DNA from: Candidatus Thiodiazotropha sp. (ex Monitilora ramsayi)
GTDB lineage: Bacteria > Pseudomonadota > Gammaproteobacteria > Chromatiales > Chromatiaceae
Direction of reading: 5' to 3'
DNA length: 64,000 nt
Assembly: GCA_025655575.1 (NCBI GenBank)
Contig: JAHXIP010000003.1
Location: 62,001 to 126,000 of the forward strand
A program made the position numbers and the translations under genes. The notes beneath the pieces were generated by a model. It searched no databases and was not told where the DNA came from. It saw nothing but the letters and a program-made list of their open reading frames with translations. Shown piece after piece: positions 43,815-52,998 of this stretch (within the stretch, counting starts at the first letter, position 1; each line of letters begins with the position of its first letter).

Positions 43815-45773
43815 TCTATACTGCTGGTTGAGTTCGTCCAGAAATTTGTATAAGGCCTGTGGGTCACTCCTGTCACTCAAATTATCAGAAAGCTTGAAGG
43901 CAGGAAACACAATGGCGGATGTGCAAGTATGAGTCAGACGCTTATCAAAATTTGCCACTGCTATGGGTACAATTAGCGGCTCCGGATCAACATTGAGCGC
44001 CAAGCGAAAAGCGCCGCTTTTAAAATCCCCGGGTGACTCCTCCGTGTAGTAACACCGTCCCTCCGGACATACGATAATATTCTCACCTTGCCGCAGTCTC
44101 TCACCGGCCTGATCCATAAAGCGCCGGTTACGCTCTTCCCGAGTCAGGTGCTGATCACGATCCTCCTCATCCACCTCACCGGGATAAACATAGAGATAAT
44201 CGAGCCTGTCGAAGTACTGTTGAAAACCGTACCAGTCCAAATCGGGCTTACGCACGACTCTGACAGGCGCCTCATTATACTTTGGGTAAATCACCATACT
44301 GGAGACGAAGTGGGTATCCAGTGTCAAACGAAAGTCATTTGGCAGTAAATTATCGGCATGGTTTTCCAGATGGTTCATGATGAATATCTGTCCAGGCCGG
44401 TCAGGTAAGTTTTCTTGTCCGGTAATTCTGAATGCCGTCTGGTTAAACAGTGCCTGAAACTTTTCCATACAGTGACGTCTCACCTGTTGTGGTGACTCAG
44501 CATGCGGTGCATTAGCTACACTCTCATAGATGCGTTGCAGGCCCTGATAGAAATGGAGTTCGGCATGGACCTTCTCGAGGATATCCAACGCAAGCCCTGC
44601 GAGGTTCTTTTCCGTCTCGTCCTCACCATGGTTGCGGATCAACTCCAGAGTGCCAAAAGCATCGGACAGGGTAAGGCGGTTTTCCAACAGATAGGGAATT
44701 TTATGTAGGGGTGATGTCACATGCAGCACATCGGCGTTCTGCTCCAACAAGGCACAGACTGCCAGTGTCTCTTTCTGGTAACGTTTGGCAATCATCTGGG
44801 TGCGTGCCACACGAAGCCGATTACCGATCAGCCAGATGATCCGCTCCATCACCTGCATACCCAAAACCGGATCGCGGCGACACAATACCTTTAGCGCATC
44901 ACCCGGAAACAGCCAGACACACACTGGACCGATGGCAATAGCAGAGACCTGGTATCGACTTGGCTTGACGATTGCCGACCAACCGAGCGCCTGTCCTGGA
45001 TTTTCCAGGCTGTTAAGAAAGAAGCAGACCTTATCATCGCTCCCGCAGTACCAAAGCTCTATCCGTCCACTGACCAGCAGATAGAATCCTTCTGCCTGCT
45101 CATCCTGCTGGAACAGCGTCGTACCCCCTTCCACTCTGACCATGCGCCCCAAACCCAACAAGGACCGCAGATGCTCATCCGACATATCTTCAAAAAATGT
45201 GGCATGACGCAAAAACCTAAATGTCGTCTCCTGGTCACTGCCCAATGTTTCGCTATCGAATGTAAGACCCGGGGACGTCGGCAGCGGTAATTTGGCAGAT
45301 TCCACCAGCGGATCACCTTCTGTACCGCTGGAAGCAATCAGACGATCCCTGTTATAGGCCAATCGTCGTGCCAGTACTTCCGCCACCCGACACAATATCT
45401 TTTCTCCCACGGCAGGATCACGCTCAAACAGACTTATAAAAACGCTACGTGGCAGGCGTAAAAAGCGGCAAGGTGTCTCACACCGAACGGTCAGCGTGTG
45501 ACGGTACGGTGCACGAAAGACCGACCAACCGATCAAGGCACCCGCCTCTCTGTCTGTACCGACAAGCAGATCATCCATACCCGCCACATGAATCAGAAAC
45601 TGCACTTTGCCACTCAACAAAAAGAACAGGGCAATGGCGCGGTCATGCTGATGTAGCAGTATTTCACCCTGAGCCAGTTCACGCACCTCCGCCCCCTCGG
45701 CAAGATGTGCCATCGCATTAGCGTCGATACCTTGAAAAAAATCGATTGCCGTCAGATCTGTTGTTTCGATCAT
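43758..45773 (-). CDS. Protein with two cyclic-nucleotide-binding domains and a C-terminal PlsC-like acyltransferase
   Basis: 671 residues, cytoplasmic. The first cNMP-binding domain spans about 10-135 (LAQGEILLHQHDRAIALFFL), the second about 180-300 (VEGGTTLFQQDEQAEGFYLL). A helical linker is followed by a PlsC-like domain (about 430-650) with IFIMNHLENHADN, IIVCPEGRCYYTEES and LIVPIAVANFDKR. The usual HX4D box appears as H..D with one extra residue, so catalysis is uncertain. The design suggests lipid acylation controlled by cAMP or similar ligands (inference). Its 3' end overlaps the decayed sigma gene. Confidence 0.85.
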   Translation of the reverse strand: MIETTDLTAIDFFQGIDANAMAHLAEGAEVRELAQGEILLHQHDRAIALFFLLSGKVQFLIHVAGMDDLLVGTDREAGALIGWSVFRAPYRHTLTVRCETPCRFLRLPRSVFISLFERDPAVGEKILCRVAEVLARRLAYNRDRLIASSGTEGDPLVESAKLPLPTSPGLTFDSETLGSDQETTFRFLRHATFFEDMSDEHLRSLLGLGRMVRVEGGTTLFQQDEQAEGFYLLVSGRIELWYCGSDDKVCFFLNSLENPGQALGWSAIVKPSRYQVSAIAIGPVCVWLFPGDALKVLCRRDPVLGMQVMERIIWLIGNRLRVARTQMIAKRYQKETLAVCALLEQNADVLHVTSPLHKIPYLLENRLTLSDAFGTLELIRNHGEDETEKNLAGLALDILEKVHAELHFYQGLQRIYESVANAPHAESPQQVRRHCMEKFQALFNQTAFRITGQENLPDRPGQIFIMNHLENHADNLLPNDFRLTLDTHFVSSMVIYPKYNEAPVRVVRKPDLDWYGFQQYFDRLDYLYVYPGEVDEEDRDQHLTREERNRRFMDQAGERLRQGENIIVCPEGRCYYTEESPGDFKSGAFRLALNVDPEPLIVPIAVANFDKRLTHTCTSAIVFPAFKLSDNLSDRSDPQALYKFLDELNQQYRLHVKLAIELAQACMHEMG

Positions 45774-45853
45774 TGTCGTTGCCCTTATGCCTTGTGAGCC
45801 TTGCGGCGTATAAGAGCCTGTTAACCCTCCCCCCTATTATCTATAGTAGAAAT

Positions 45854-46801
45854 ATGCGGCGACTGTTTAAACCGGAACACACCAAACCAAAAGACTTCGA
45901 TACTTTTTGGCAGGAAACCCTCGCGTTACTGGACACCATCGACCCCGATCCCAAAGTCATCACACAGGAAAAGTCGGAGCAGTATCCACATCTGCTCTTT
46001 GAAGTCATCTCATTTCGCTCCTGGGAGGGCGTTCGCGTCACAGGCCTTTTAACCCGATGGCAGGATGAGAAAGAGCGCCCGCTTATCGTCCACAGTCACG
46101 GCTATGGCGGTCAATGTCTACCACGCTGGTCCTGGGCGGAGGCCGGTGCCAATTGTTTGGGTGTGGATATCCGTGGATTTGGCCGCTCACAAGCGGCGCT
46201 TGAAAACACATCCCGCTGGGGCTGGGTTCTGACGGGGATTCAATCACCGGAAAGTTCGGTCATCCGGGCGGCTGTTTGCGACTATATTCAGGGGGCACAC
46301 GTCGCAGAGCAGTTACTGGGCCACTGCACTAACCACCGCACATTCCAGGGCGTCAGTTTTGCCGGCGCATTGGCCCTGAAGTCCGCTTCAGTACTGAGTA
46401 CGGCCGATCTGCTGGCCGTCGGCGTGCCCACATTCGGTTGGACCGAGGGCCGGTATATCTTCGTCAAGTCCGGTTCCGGTGCGGAGATCAACCGCTATCT
46501 GGCACACCATACTGACCGCCTGGATGATGTCATGCTGGTGATGCGCTATTTTGATCCGGTTAATTTCGCTGATGAGGTTCATTGTCCGACAGTGGTAGGC
46601 CTCGGACTCAAGGATGACGTTGTACCGGCCAAAACCGTCTATGCCATCGCCAATCATCTCACCGGACCGCGAGAAATAATGGAATTTCCCGTCAGCCACA
46701 CCGATTTACCTGAAGAGCGCTTATGGGATCGATTTGAGCGATATTGGTTATCCTTAACCATCGAAGGTGTGCCGGACGATTTTGGTAAGACGGATAATTA
46801 A
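45854..46801 (+). CDS. Acetyl-xylan-esterase-like alpha/beta hydrolase (AXE1 family)
   Basis: 315 residues from ATG 45854; the frame opens at 45746 inside the opposite gene. No signal peptide is present. Ser168 in QGVSFAGALA is the nucleophile, Asp254 in GLKDDVVP and His282 in PVSHTD complete the triad, and HSHGYGG forms the oxyanion region. AXE1/CE7 enzymes remove acetyl groups from sugars and antibiotics. It is divergent from the cNMP-acyltransferase gene, with 80 bases between starts, and 67 bases before an isochorismatase-family gene. Confidence 0.88.
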   Translation: MRRLFKPEHTKPKDFDTFWQETLALLDTIDPDPKVITQEKSEQYPHLLFEVISFRSWEGVRVTGLLTRWQDEKERPLIVHSHGYGGQCLPRWSWAEAGANCLGVDIRGFGRSQAALENTSRWGWVLTGIQSPESSVIRAAVCDYIQGAHVAEQLLGHCTNHRTFQGVSFAGALALKSASVLSTADLLAVGVPTFGWTEGRYIFVKSGSGAEINRYLAHHTDRLDDVMLVMRYFDPVNFADEVHCPTVVGLGLKDDVVPAKTVYAIANHLTGPREIMEFPVSHTDLPEERLWDRFERYWLSLTIEGVPDDFGKTDN

Positions 46802-46868
46802 ACAGACTCAGCCCTGAGAAGCAGAAATTTTCTCTCACCATCACACATGCTCATATGACGGAGAAGTC

Positions 46869-47540
46869 ATGAATTGGAAACAGGCGTATCGATCCTTCTA
46901 TTATCAAGGCGCACCCGAACCTGCCGACCTGGAATTGCGCCATGACGAGACTGTTATGTTGACAATAGATGTTCAGAATACTTATCTGAAACCTGCCGAC
47001 GATCCTGCTGAGCAGGCTCGCTGGGCACCTTTTCAGGAGCGTATGCAGGAAGTCGTCATACCCACCACTGCCGATCTACAGGACCGCTTCCGCCGAAATG
47101 GTATGGATGTCCTTCATGCACGTATCGCCTGCCAGCTTGAGGATGGTCGGGATCGCTCGCTGAGCCAGAAGAAACCGGGGTGGAACTATCTCCTTCTGCC
47201 TAAGGACCGGGAGGATTCTCAGATCGTACCTGAGCTGGCGCCGAAACCTGATGAAATTGTGCTAACGAAAACCACCGACAGCGCCCTGACCGGTACCAAT
47301 CTCAGACTCATACTAAACAACATGGGGGTAAAGAATGTTGTGATGAGCGGCATCTTTACCGATCAGTGTGTCTCGTCCACAGTCAGAAGTCTCGCTGACG
47401 AGAGTTTCAATGTCATTGTGGTAGAGGAATGCTGCGCCGCCGGAACGGAGGATTTGCATAGAAGCGAGCTGGAGATTATCAACATGATCTATTGCCATGT
47501 ACTCACCAGCAGCGAGCTTATTCAGATCATGGCATTGTGA
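46869..47540 (+). CDS. Isochorismatase-family cysteine hydrolase
   Basis: 223 residues, cytoplasmic. The catalytic triad is Asp34 in LTIDVQNTY, Lys134 in VLTKTTDSAL and Cys167 in GIFTDQCVSSTVR. Members hydrolyse amides or enol ethers, such as nicotinamide or N-carbamoyl compounds; the substrate here is unknown. It follows the AXE1-like gene on the same strand after 67 bases. Confidence 0.9.
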   Translation: MNWKQAYRSFYYQGAPEPADLELRHDETVMLTIDVQNTYLKPADDPAEQARWAPFQERMQEVVIPTTADLQDRFRRNGMDVLHARIACQLEDGRDRSLSQKKPGWNYLLLPKDREDSQIVPELAPKPDEIVLTKTTDSALTGTNLRLILNNMGVKNVVMSGIFTDQCVSSTVRSLADESFNVIVVEECCAAGTEDLHRSELEIINMIYCHVLTSSELIQIMAL

Positions 47541-47581
47541 CCAGTTTTTAACCTGACAACATAATCTGGCGTGTTCAGGTA

Positions 47582-47614
47582 TTTTCAACTGCTGCGAGCG
47601 ATTCGAGTTGAAAA
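47582..47614. repeat. Inverted repeat between the isochorismatase and COX4-like genes
   Basis: TTTTCAACT and AGTTGAAAA form a perfect 9-base inverted repeat around a 15-base loop, 41 bases after the isochorismatase stop. It may act as a transcription barrier. The rest of 47541-47798 is empty. Confidence 0.5.
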
Positions 47615-47798
47615 CTCAACAGAACGATTCAACCCATGTGTTGCATCGATCGATTGAAACCGCAGATTGAAGGAGACATTCAACTGGAACAAGACTCGCG
47701 GGTAGCTCTCTTATTGATTGCAGGCATGTGTTAGAAAACCACTTGTTCTTTCTTGAATCAGCTTGAAAATTGTTTTCTCGACACTGTTTTGGCTTAAT

Positions 47799-48080
47799 TC
47801 AATCAAGGGTGGTCAATCGTCGTATGTCCTCACCCCAGCTATGGAAGAAAATCACCAGAACCGGTATCAGTAGAATGAACGAGCGCAGAACGTCTCGTAT
47901 GCGCTGATTGGCTGAACGCATTTCCATGTACTGATCAATCACAATACTGCCTTTTAAGGCAATGAGGATGGCTACCGTCAATGTGAGTAGCCAACCGGCC
48001 TGACCACTCTCTCCGATCAATGCTCCAAAAAAGGTGAGACCGATCAACAGCAACCAGATTCTTTCAGTATGTCCGATCAT
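47799..48080 (-). CDS. Cytochrome c oxidase subunit IV-like protein (NorF type)
   Basis: 93-residue membrane protein with three hydrophobic segments (RIWLLLIGLTFFGALIGES, AGWLLTLTVAILIALKGSIV, LRSFILLIPVLVIFF), the prokaryotic COX4/NorF topology. It lies 10 bases after the NorE-like gene and belongs with it. No catalytic oxidase or nitric oxide reductase subunit is adjacent. Confidence 0.8.
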   Translation of the reverse strand: MIGHTERIWLLLIGLTFFGALIGESGQAGWLLTLTVAILIALKGSIVIDQYMEMRSANQRIRDVLRSFILLIPVLVIFFHSWGEDIRRLTTLD

Positions 48081-48090
48081 AATTGGCCAG

Positions 48091-48726
48091 TTATCTCAGA
48101 ATGTAGAAGAAAGAGAAAATGACAAGCCAGATAACATCAGTGGTATGCCAGTAGAGTGCTGCCGCTTCCAGGCCACTGTAATTATGTGACGAATAGGCGC
48201 CTACTCCAGTACGCATAGCAATCCAGATTAATCCCATCAGGCCCCAACTGACATGCACCAGGTGAGTCAACGTCAAATAGTAGTAGACCGTATAAAAAAC
48301 CCCGGTCTCTCCGTGAATGCCATGGGCGACATTCCAGCGAATTTCAAAATACTTCACAATGGGATAGCCGAAGCCCAGGAGTGTTGCCATGATAATCCAG
48401 CGTAATGAGGCTTTGCGCTGATCACCGCGAATGGCACTCACCGCTTTCACCATACAGTAGCCGCTGGTGAGCAATAAAATGGTAATGGTGGTGCCGGCTA
48501 AAGTGAGAAGTTTGTCGGGGCCGGTAGTAAAAGCCTCTGGATTATGAGCCTTGGCGATGAAATAGACGATGAATAAGAGAAGAAATTCTACCAGCACACA
48601 GAATATGCCCACCCAGATGCCACTGTTTCCGGGAACTCGACCGTGAACAGCTGTTTCAGTGTCGAGTGCTACAGACAGAGATTCGGTGGAAGATGTGTTC
48701 ATTGGGTAAGGATCAAGCGACCTCAT
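48091..48726 (-). CDS. Cytochrome c oxidase subunit III-like protein (NorE type)
   Basis: 211 residues with five hydrophobic helices. Family blocks are VPGNSGIWVGIFCVLVEFLL, GYCMVKAVSAIRGDQRK, and the C-terminal LTHLVHVSWGLMGLIWIAM and YWHTTDVIWLVIFSFFYIL. In NorE the protein helps nitric oxide reductase. An alternative start is ATG 48702, and neither has a strong ribosome-binding site. It begins 4 bases after the end of a small unknown gene. Confidence 0.88.
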   Translation of the reverse strand: MRSLDPYPMNTSSTESLSVALDTETAVHGRVPGNSGIWVGIFCVLVEFLLLFIVYFIAKAHNPEAFTTGPDKLLTLAGTTITILLLTSGYCMVKAVSAIRGDQRKASLRWIIMATLLGFGYPIVKYFEIRWNVAHGIHGETGVFYTVYYYLTLTHLVHVSWGLMGLIWIAMRTGVGAYSSHNYSGLEAAALYWHTTDVIWLVIFSFFYILR

Positions 48727-48730
48727 CGTG

Positions 48731-49006
48731 TCATGTTCGAGGCGCCATAAAGGCGCTTTGAACCTCGATAGCTGGAGACTCTCGGGAGATATTCACGATA
48801 CGGAACTTTAACGGGAAGATCTCTTTCGACAGCCGTTCATAGGCTATCTTAACATAGAGCAGGTCGCAGGCCCTCCTACCTGCGTCAAAGTGCAGTGGCT
48901 TGCCGCTATCAGTGACAGGCATGTCGTGATAGCCATCCACCTCCAAACTGGAGCCTTCTGACCCTAGCCAGGCTACCCGCACGCTGATGAAAAACCAAGC
49001 AATCAC
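48731..49006 (-). CDS. Small unknown protein before the NorE-like gene
   Basis: 91 residues from GTG 49006, with no strong ribosome-binding site. The open frame continues 16 codons upstream to a TGA without a start codon. The N-terminus is hydrophobic (IAWFFISVRVAWLG) and could be a membrane anchor or signal. The rest is soluble-looking, ending VNISRESPAIEVQSAF. I recognise no family. Adjacency to NorE (4 bases) makes it likely a real gene of the same operon. Confidence 0.5.
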   Translation of the reverse strand: MIAWFFISVRVAWLGSEGSSLEVDGYHDMPVTDSGKPLHFDAGRRACDLLYVKIAYERLSKEIFPLKFRIVNISRESPAIEVQSAFMAPRT

Positions 49007-49133
49007 CCAACAAAAACAAACCCGTTTTTTTGACTTAAATGACTCGAAAAATCAACACGAACAGATCGCTCTCTGGTAACCTTTCCGGGTTGACAGCTTG
49101 TTCCAACCCACAGCAATAAACAGGGAGGTTGCC

Positions 49134-50310
49134 ATGTCCAAAAATATCGTGATTTGCTGCGATGGTACCGGTAATGAGATCGAGGCCGATTCTTCCAATG
49201 TATTGAAACTCTATCGTTTACTGGATAAGAACGATAAGCAGACTGTTTTCTACGATCCGGGCATCGGCACCATAGGCACGCAAAACGCCTGGTTTCACTA
49301 TACCCAGCAGATTAGACAGGTCTTCAGTCTTGCCACTGGCTCGGGCCTCGATAAAAATGTCCTCGACACCTATCGCTTTCTTGTCGAACACTATCGGCCG
49401 GATGACAGGATTTTCCTGTTCGGATTCAGCCGTGGTGCCTATACCGTCAAGGGTACTTGCCGGCCTGATACACCTCATGGGCCTGCTCTGGCCTCATCAG
49501 ATCAATTTGTGCAGCTACGCCTACAAGGCCTATAAGCAATCGAGTCGACACAATGACTTCAAGATCGCCTGGGGATTCCGCCAGATTACCCGTGCACAAG
49601 TTGTACCGATAAAGTACCTGGGAGTGTGGGATACCGTCAGTTCTGTACTGGTGCCACGCGCAGACCTCCTGATTGGTATACACCAACAAACACTTCCCTA
49701 TACAAAAACAAATCCCAGTATTGAAGTGTTGCGCCAGGCAATCGCCATTGATGAAAAAAGAAGGATGTTTCGTATTAACCACTGGTCGGAGCCACAAGAA
49801 TACAAACCGAATCCCTTCAACGAGAAGGAGAATAAGCAACAGGATATCAAACAGGTATGGTTTGCAGGCAGCCATGCGGATATCGGTGGCGGCTATTCAG
49901 AAGCAAAGAGTGCGCCTGCTAAATTTGCCTTGAAGTGGATGTTGCGCGAGGCGGAATCCCATGGTCTGCAATTCAATCAGGCGCTATTCAACCACATTGT
50001 GCTGGGTGAGCCGAGAAAAGGCAGTAAACGCACCTATACGGCACCCGATGCCACCGCAAGCTTGAATGATTCCATGAACTGGGGCTGGCGACTCCTGGAG
50101 TATCTCCCCAGACAGGTAAAATACCTCGAATGGCCCAGGAGAAAGCGTCTACTGGGATTGTATCTACCGGAATGTGAGCCGCGCCTGATTCCTGATGGTG
50201 CACTCATTCACCATTCAGTGACCGAAAGAGTCACCAAGGACACGGAGTATCGCCCCATCAACTTACCCTCGGAGTATCAAACCGCCTACGATCAGGATGA
50301 GACGCCATAA
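49134..50310 (+). pseudogene. DUF2235-family alpha/beta hydrolase with internal frameshift
   Basis: From ATG 49134 (GGGAGG 5 bases upstream) the frame reads NIVICCDGTGNEIEADSSNV to the catalytic GFSRGAYT, then goes out of frame at about 49448-49450 (GTCAAGGGTA). The next frame continues directly with RVLAGLIHLMGLL to the stop at 50310, keeping DTVSSV, AGSHADIGGGYSE and other DUF2235/Tle1-like blocks. Removing one A restores a 391-residue protein of normal length. Either the gene is broken or the base is a sequencing error. Intact members hydrolyse lipids or act as toxins. Confidence 0.85.
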
Positions 50311-50565
50311 AGTCATGGTGTATATATGAGATCATCTCCCGATAACCGGTACGCCTCATTTTGCCGGCTCTATCGGGGTAAAGATTGCCAGCCAATCACT
50401 CGGGGACTTCCATCTCCTACTGTAATCTGATTTTTTCTGTTCGAAATTCAAGGTTTTTCGAATCCGCATGGGATTTTACCGCGTATTTTAGGTATAGGCT
50501 GCCTGGATAGCATGTGTCGTCGCGCCGTTAATCTATTGATAGATAAATCATAAACGGGATTTACC

Positions 50566-51168
50566 ATGAAATACTCCAACCTTTCTCGGAGAAGTTTTTT
50601 ACACAAAACCTCATTAGCCACAATGTCTTTTCTCCCCCTAATCGGCACCACCTCAGGGTTACTGGCCGGCGCAGGGAGTCAATATGGCATAAAGGGAAAA
50701 CAAGCCCCGCCACTGTTTGTAGACTATTGGATAGATGCCAATGGGCAACCCGCCCAGTTCGACCAGCAGCAGCTGAAGGAAAAGTGGGTCTATATAAAAT
50801 GTTTTCAGAAATGGTGTCCCGGCTGTCATAAACACGGCTTTCCCGCCCTGAAGAAGGTGGCAGATGCATTCCAAGCCGATGAACGGGTAGAGGTACTCGC
50901 CATTCAAACCGTGTTCGAGGGATTCACCACGAATACGCAAGAGAGTGTTCGTGAAATTCAGCTACAGTATGAGCTTCCCATCATGATGGGGCATGATCCA
51001 GGGGACCCAAAAACTGATCCTCATCCACGTACCATGCGGGACTACCGAACCGGAGGCACTCCCTGGGCCATCATCATCGACCCATCCGGCAAAGTGGTTT
51101 TCAATCACTTCCATATCGATCCTGATAAATTCATCCCATATCTACAGAAACAGCTGGCCTTAGGTTGA
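50566..51168 (+). CDS. Tat-exported thioredoxin-fold protein
   Basis: 200 residues with a twin-arginine signal (SRRSFLHKTSLATMSFLPLI). The thioredoxin-like fold has WCPGCH in KCFQKWCPGCHKHG as its redox motif and the cis-Pro in GGTPWAIIIDPSG. FNHFHIDPDKFIPYL closes the domain. The Tat signal is unusual for this fold and suggests folding or cofactor binding before export. It is monocistronic. Confidence 0.85.
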   Translation: MKYSNLSRRSFLHKTSLATMSFLPLIGTTSGLLAGAGSQYGIKGKQAPPLFVDYWIDANGQPAQFDQQQLKEKWVYIKCFQKWCPGCHKHGFPALKKVADAFQADERVEVLAIQTVFEGFTTNTQESVREIQLQYELPIMMGHDPGDPKTDPHPRTMRDYRTGGTPWAIIIDPSGKVVFNHFHIDPDKFIPYLQKQLALG

Positions 51169-51324
51169 TGCAAGCGCTGAACAGGTATGGGCAAGTCAAA
51201 TTGAGAGTGAAATTTTCACCACCTGATGCCCATCCATGACCTGCCTGGAGCTTACCTAGTTATGAATTTGTGATAATTACGTGACTCACGCAGGACGTTT
51301 CTCCCGTTTAATTGACCATGAAGT

Positions 51325-51338
51325 CACTAACGTTAGTG
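51325..51338. promoter_or_regulatory. Perfect 14-bp palindrome upstream of the methionine-rich gene
   Basis: CACTAACGTTAGTG is fully self-complementary and lies 40 bases before the start, where an operator would be expected. The regulator is unknown. Confidence 0.5.
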
Positions 51339-51377
51339 GCTTTCTAATAAAACAGACTACATTCGGGAGAATCAGAT

Positions 51378-51650
51378 ATGTCTATGCAAGTTTCCAACCT
51401 ATTGAAAGGAATGTTGTTTTCAGCCTTATTCGCGATGTGGAGTGTTGCCAGTGCCGACAGTCACTCCATGATGGATGAAGGTAAAATGATGGATAAATCC
51501 GATAAGGCAATGGAGATGGATAAATCTCACGACATGATGAAAGAGGGTGAGATGGGATCCATGAAAGACGATATGAAAATGAAAATGGATGACAAGATGG
51601 ATCATATGGAAATGGAAAAGGAGAAAGGCATGATGAAGAAGGGCATGTAA
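51378..51650 (+). CDS. Small exported methionine-rich protein
   Basis: 90 residues with a signal peptide (1-26, ending SVASA). The mature 64 residues contain 19 Met, many Lys, Asp and Glu, a few His, no Cys and no aromatic residues. Repeats such as MMDKS, MEMDKSHDMM and MKMKMDDKM resemble copper- or silver-binding Met motifs, but no family is recognised. It may bind Cu(I) in the periplasm (inference). GGGAG lies 13 bases upstream of the start. Confidence 0.8.
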   Translation: MSMQVSNLLKGMLFSALFAMWSVASADSHSMMDEGKMMDKSDKAMEMDKSHDMMKEGEMGSMKDDMKMKMDDKMDHMEMEKEKGMMKKGM

Positions 51651-51846
51651 TATATCCCGCCCTTCTCTTTCTCATCTTTCCATAATTTCCATACGGTTTA
51701 TCTATTGCCTGATACAGAGGTAGCCATCAGGCTGCCTCTGGCCAGTTAGGTATAGGGCGTTTCACTACACACCCAAGCATGCTTCGGCATGGTCAACTAT
51801 AATTTTCATGCTTCCCTTTGACCTCCATCAAGCGAGGTATCTTTTC

Positions 51847-52128
51847 ATGAGAGCCATCTGGCACGGTCAAGTCCTGGCTGACAGCAACCAGACTATTGTG
51901 ATTGAAGGCAACCACTACTTCCCCCCCTTCTCTATCAACAGGGATTTTTTCATCGAAAGTGAGACAACTTCTGTATGTCCGTGGAAAGGCACCGCCAGCT
52001 ACTACACCGTTCGTGTCGGCAGTGAGGTGAATGCTGATGCAGCCTGGTACTACCCCTCGCCGAAGGAGGCTGCCACGGAAATCAAAGGATATATTGCCTT
52101 CTGGCGTGGCGTTGAGGTGACTGATTAA
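51847..52128 (+). CDS. DUF427-family protein
   Basis: 93 residues from ATG 51847 (GCGAGG upstream; the frame opens at 51808). The family motif VCPWKGTASYYTV and the start RAIWHGQVLADS are diagnostic. Function is unknown. A strong hairpin follows the stop. Confidence 0.9.
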   Translation: MRAIWHGQVLADSNQTIVIEGNHYFPPFSINRDFFIESETTSVCPWKGTASYYTVRVGSEVNADAAWYYPSPKEAATEIKGYIAFWRGVEVTD

Positions 52129-52141
52129 ATCACGATAACGA

Positions 52142-52169
52142 ACATGGCCGGGTAAATGCCCGGCCATGT
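52142..52169. terminator. Hairpin terminator between DUF427 and the secreted hydrolase
   Basis: ACATGGCCGGG-N6-CCCGGCCATGT is a perfect 11-base stem between convergent genes. Only a weak T-rich tail follows (CATATTT). Confidence 0.75.
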
Positions 52170-52217
52170 CATATTTAATGGGATGCCAAATACTTCTTAC
52201 AGATTGAACATACTCAA

Positions 52218-52982
52218 TCAGTTCCTTGCTGCATGCTGATTGGATGCCTGAATAGCCTCAACTGTTTTTTGTGTGTCCCACACAGCATTGGCCATGAAGC
52301 GAAAATTGACCAGAGCGGCCTCATATCCGTCACCCTCCTCAATTTGAGCAGCGGCTGTAGCATCGGATACAACGGCAACCTCAAAACCTTGTTCCAGCAG
52401 TTCTCGCAGATGTGATTCCGTGCATAGGTTTGCCGACATTCCCGCCAAAATTACCTTATCGATACCTCGCTTGCGCAGTTGCAACACCAGGTCGTTACTC
52501 TCCGGTCCGTACACCTTATGCGGTGATGTCACCACAGTGGCGCCATCATCGATATAAGGCTTGTAGCGAGCCAGCCAGTCGGCACCCGAATTCGTAAATC
52601 CCTTTGTATCGAGCGGATGAGACCTGTCGAACATACCGATCTTATGCATCAGTTTTTCCAGTGCCCCTTCAAACTGCCAGCCGTGGTCATGGGGATAATA
52701 GTAGTGTGGTGAAATAAAAAGCGGCAGGTCATTCTGCTTAGCCGCCTTCATCAGTGCTTCGAGATTATTCACCGTATTGTTCTTGATGACACTCTTACCC
52801 ACCACACCCCAAGTCACTCCGTCGGGACTCAGAAAGTCATTTTGTGGATCGGTAATGACCACTGCCGTACGGTCCGGATCAATTTTAAATCCGGGTACCG
52901 GGAGTGCCGCCACAGACTGTGTCGAAATGATTGCGTTCAAGCCGAGCACGGCTATCAGGCTAAATAGTGTATTTGGTTTCAT
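52218..52982 (-). CDS. Exported isochorismatase-family cysteine hydrolase
   Basis: 254 residues from ATG 52982 (GGGAG 7 bases upstream; the frame opens at 53078). A signal peptide (1-25) precedes the fold: VVITDPQNDFLSPDG with the catalytic Asp, HKVYGPESNDL and AGMSANLCTESHLREL with the catalytic Cys. Export is uncommon in this family. It follows grxC by 16 bases, and a divergent AraC-type gene probably controls both. Confidence 0.9.
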   Translation of the reverse strand: MKPNTLFSLIAVLGLNAIISTQSVAALPVPGFKIDPDRTAVVITDPQNDFLSPDGVTWGVVGKSVIKNNTVNNLEALMKAAKQNDLPLFISPHYYYPHDHGWQFEGALEKLMHKIGMFDRSHPLDTKGFTNSGADWLARYKPYIDDGATVVTSPHKVYGPESNDLVLQLRKRGIDKVILAGMSANLCTESHLRELLEQGFEVAVVSDATAAAQIEEGDGYEAALVNFRFMANAVWDTQKTVEAIQASNQHAARN

Positions 52983-52998
52983 ATTCGTCTCCCTAAGG

